A stretch of DNA of 64,000 bases, from contig NC_079882.1 of assembly GCF_029227915.1 (NCBI RefSeq), forward strand, positions 10,480,001 to 10,544,000. The letters run 5' to 3'. The notes below the pieces were generated by a model. That model was not told the origin of the DNA. It did not search any database and was given only the letters and a program-made list of their open reading frames with translations. Of the stretch, positions 60,851-64,000 are shown piece after piece; position 1 is the stretch's first letter, and every line of letters begins with the position of its first letter. Source of the DNA: Hydractinia symbiolongicarpus (lineage: Eukaryota; Cnidaria; Hydrozoa; Anthoathecata; Hydractiniidae). The position numbers were made by a program, and so were the translations under genes.

Positions 60851-61559
60851 CCATTCTAGGCGATTACTAATTAGAATCAATTGGTGGTGGGGTTTACTTG
60901 TGTTGAACCAAGCTTTCTGGTGAAATCATTGTGTTTAGAATAGTGGTGTATATTGTGTTGTGTATAAATCAATTTGGGTTTATTTGGTGTTGCGTTATTA
61001 GGAGAATTGTGAAGATAACCTACAGGTTAGTCATACACATATTGCGAGTTTAACAGGTGTCACAGAACCGAATCCTTAAGGCTGGTGAAGAGTTTACAGT
61101 TCCAGATGATTCTATGGATCAATCAGTTAGGGGTATAAAGTTAATTCCGCTGATACTCGAAAAGTACCTCAAGATAGTGATGAATCAGATGGTGAACTGA
61201 TAACACCAGCAGTTGAACCAGAAAGTCAAACAGATCCAGATAGCTTGGCAGAAACTGTAACAGATTTAAGTGAGGCTGGAAGATGCAACACTGATCAGTC
61301 TACACATTCTGTACATCAGCCATTTCCAAAAACAAAACACAATATTTTTCCGACGTCCAGATGAAGTTACCTGGAAGAAAGCCGAAGTAATTGCCAGAGC
61401 GGGTAAAGCAACTGGAAAGTGCAAATCTTGGATTAACGTAAATCAGACAATGCACCCAGTTGCATCAATTTATCTGAATTAGAATGGAAATTGGCTGACC
61501 TGGCTGATGAAGAAGTAAACATTACTATCCCAGTTAATCATCATTAGGACCCAGACGTT

Positions 61560-62976
61560 CTAGCAGCAAAGACAAAAGAGCTAGAACTTTGGAAAGAATA
61601 TGGAGTATATGCAGAAATACCCCTAGAATGTCAAAAAATGATTTCAACAACTATTACTGAGAAATGTGTAGGTGGAAATTACCAAGTCAAAGCAGGATTA
61701 GTGGAGAGGGGTTTTGAAGAAGAAAAGATCAGTCAAGTAGATTCACCAACAGCTGGTCAACAGCTGGGAATTTTTCTGGCAGTAGTGTCAACATTTTGAT
61801 GGCAGTGCAAAACTCTTGATACAAAATCTGCATTTCTGCAAGGAAAGCAAATAGAACGAGAATTTTTCCTTCTCGCACCTCCAGAACACGGTAATCAAAA
61901 GGTTCGCTGGAATCTCAATAAGGTGGTTTATGGACTTAATATTGCAGCTCGAAATTGGTATTAAAGTGTTGTTAAAGAGTTAAGTAATCTTTGTTGCTTC
62001 TGATCAAAACACGACCTTGCCCTATTCTACAAAAAAGTGCCAAAAGGTTTTCAGGGGTTGTTACTGATTCATGTGGATGGTTTTATATATGCAGGCTCAA
62101 AAGAATTCGAAGATCGTGTTATTTTTAGAGTCAAAAGTGTATTTAAAGTTGGTAAGGAGGATGAAGGGTGATTTAAGTATGTTGGACTTATTGTTCAACA
62201 AAAAGGAAACATCAAAACTCTTGATCAACAAAAACTTGCTGAATCAATAACTAAAATCCAAATTGATAATAAAAGAGCTATAAAGAAATTTGATGATGTC
62301 AATGTAGATGAACATCAATTGTTCAGAGCTGCTGTTGGACAAATCAACTGGATGGCAAATCAATGACGACCTGATATTGCTTTTGATGTTCTCGAAATGA
62401 GCATGCAGGCAAACAAACCAAAACCACTATTCGTTGCTGATGTTGCAGTTTCTTGATCAATCTGTTAGCATTTATTTAGTAAATGCTAACATTGATCAAG
62501 AAACTGCAACATCAGCAACGAATACTGGTTTTTCTTTCGTTTAAGTCTATCACAAAAACCGTGGTCTACACTGATGCTTCATTTGCAAACTTGCCTGATG
62601 GAATGTCAAGTGCTGGTGGACATATGATTTTTCTTCTTGGTGAGGAAAGAAAAGTTTGTTAAATCATGTGGAGCTCAAAGAAGATTAACATGTTGTTAAG
62701 AGCACAACTGCAGCAGAAGGTCTTGCTTTTGCTGAGGGTCTTGAAAATGCAATCTTCTTACAAGAAATGTTACAGGAACTACTTGGCGAAAAAATACCTA
62801 TCATTAGTTTTACTGACAGGAAGAACCTTGTTGCCACTGTCAACTCTACAAAACATGTAACTGAGAAACAATTACGGCTTGATGTGGCCAGCATCAGAGA
62901 GATGGTCGAAAATGACACAGTAGAGTCAGTTCAATGGATCAACACCAACAATCAATTGGCTGATGTTCTGATGTAA
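61560..62976 (+). pseudogene. Copia reverse transcriptase and RNase H
   Basis: LDTKSAFLQGKQIEREFFL (first Asp region), NKVVYGLN and HVDGF (position of Y-V-D-D, changed) mark the RT. RPDIAFDVLEMS ends it. RNase H remnants are TDRKNLVATVNSTKHV and NQLADVLM. The box change, stops and a palindromic insert make it inactive. Confidence 0.8.
62418..62534. repeat. 55-bp inverted duplication inside copia RT/RNase H
   Basis: Arms 62418-62474 and 62480-62534 are reverse complements apart from a 2-nt insertion and a few changes, around TTTAG. The arms read GTTGCTGATGTTGCAGTTTC in one direction. Confidence 0.9.
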
Positions 62977-63160
62977 AAGGGAGTTCATGGTGCAAAAGCT
63001 ATGAGTATTATAACAAAATGGATTTTTAGAGTTGTAGAACATTGTTCATTAAACTGAGAACTATCATATGAACCAGCTTCTTAACAGAGACATTAAAACA
63101 TTTACTTAGAATTGATAAACTGTTTTTTTTGTGTTACTTTTATTTACGTCTTCCATCCTC

Positions 63161-63171
63161 AAAGAAAGGGA
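63161..63171 (+). promoter_or_regulatory. Copia polypurine tract
   Basis: AAAGAAAGGGA a few bases before the 3' LTR. Confidence 0.6.
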
Positions 63172-63177
63172 TTAGTC

Positions 63178-63285
63178 TGTTTACATGCTTCATATTCTTA
63201 TGTTTGTATTTAGATTAGGTATATGTACTAACACATTGTATTGGCTGGTTGGGTTTGTTTCTTAATATATTTCATCGATAAAACA
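63178..63285 (+). repeat. Copia 3' LTR (108 bp)
   Basis: Longer than the 5' LTR by a 17-19 bp insertion (TTGGCTGGTTGGGTTTG). Otherwise similar with point changes, which dates the insertion as not recent. Confidence 0.85.
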
Positions 63286-63290
63286 TTATG

Positions 63291-64000
63291 CAGCAAGAAT
63301 TTTTCTTGTGTTGTTTTGAAAGTTATACAGAATGTACTAATGTTGTTTTGAAAGTTTTGTGCTGTTTAGAAATTGATAGTAAGTTATTCTCCTCCCACTT
63401 AAAATAATAAGAAAACTGAAAAATTATTTTTACAAAAAGTGTTCTTTTAATGTTTTTGCGCAGTCTAAAAAAAATCTAAATGTAAGTACAAAATCTTTAT
63501 ACAGACTACAGTTTAGTTGATAATATTCAAAGTCTTTCGGAGCATTAAAATTATATATTTAAATTCATAACGAAGAGGGTGTTACGATAAGCACATTCCA
63601 CCCTGTTTATATTATTTTTCCTGGATGGTATTGATAAGGTACTAGGTGAATTGAATTTGTGAAAGATTATTTAAAACTTTTCTTGACATTGAAAAAGATG
63701 ATCACCTCAGTGACTTCAAGTGAACAAGTGAACTGAAAAATCTGCTTGCAAATAAATAAATATAAATTCCATATAGAGTTTACTTTACAATTAAATTTTA
63801 TAACATTGGCACAAATTGACATTTAATTAACACAAAGACACAAACAGGTGATTAAATTTTTACACTAAATACACTTGAGTAACTACACTTGACAACACAA
63901 TAGTTATATAAATTACAGAACAAACATAAAGACAAATTTTAACATAGAGCTGACTCAACACTCCCCAACGATGATAAAATTTTTACTTTATTTTGAACAA
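63291..64000. other. Right flank, AT-rich
   Basis: Nothing recognised beyond the copia element. Confidence 0.35.

Larger units (their letters stand above)
58511..63285 (+). mobile_element. Ty1/copia LTR retrotransposon, whole but decayed
   Basis: LTRs 58511-58599 and 63178-63285 are flanked by a 5-bp target duplication TTATG (58506-58510 and 63286-63290). A tRNA-iMet-type primer site follows the 5' LTR and a purine tract precedes the 3' LTR. The internal order Gag, protease, integrase, RT, RNase H is the copia order. Many frameshifts and stops break it, and an inverted duplication sits at 62418-62534. No env. Confidence 0.9.

Overview
The window reads as AT-rich metazoan nuclear DNA, most likely from a cnidarian and plausibly a hydrozoan. 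The grounds are GT-AG introns, an animal-type CREB3/ATF-like bZIP gene, secreted-protein exons with discoidin (F5/8C) and laminin-G-like domains, and a mixed repeat load: Penelope-like element with GIY-YIG, Ty1/copia, BEL/Pao, endonuclease-type non-LTR elements, a tRNA-derived SINE and many small inverted-repeat elements. There is no bacterial-style gene packing and no virus genome. The species is inferred from style and is not proven.

Layout. 1.1-4.3 kb: decayed BEL/Pao retrotransposon on the + strand. 4.85-10.0 kb: minus-strand gene whose exons splice in phase to signal peptide, F5/8C, LamG-like, second F5/8C (3' end not found), with a piggyBac-type MITE in one intron. 11.2-16.9 kb: two nearly identical Penelope-like elements head to head between long (TA)n tracts, with a 547-bp direct repeat (pLTR) and three candidate hammerhead ribozymes. 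20.7-22.5 kb: small repeats. 22.86-23.41 kb: minus-strand exons with a hydrophobic leader and another F5/8C half-domain. 24.17-25.43 kb: non-autonomous DNA transposon with perfect 16-bp termini and an internal 53-bp minisatellite. 26.4-27.8 kb: 5'-truncated non-LTR element with a probable restriction-like-endonuclease tail. 29.5-40.4 kb: SINE, MITE cluster, and a LINE 3' end with a 287-unit (CAT)n tail. 42.4-51.0 kb: bZIP gene with promoter and an upstream cluster of TGACGTG sites. 51.4-57 kb: more MITEs. 58.5-63.3 kb: whole but decayed Ty1/copia element with LTRs, tRNA-iMet primer site and 5-bp target duplication.

Two parts deserve most attention. The bZIP gene has the CREB3/OASIS-type DNA-binding domain and keeps the first residues of the family's membrane segment, but an intron falls there and the next exon is hydrophilic, so the product looks soluble. 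Seven copies of the family's usual target core lie upstream of its TATA box and one touches it, which suggests autoregulation. The Penelope locus shows pLTR-borne hammerhead ribozymes spaced exactly one unit (2,436 nt) apart, consistent with self-processing of element RNA. Limits: all exon joins come from reading splice signals and phase by eye, and no alignment, folding or database search was run.
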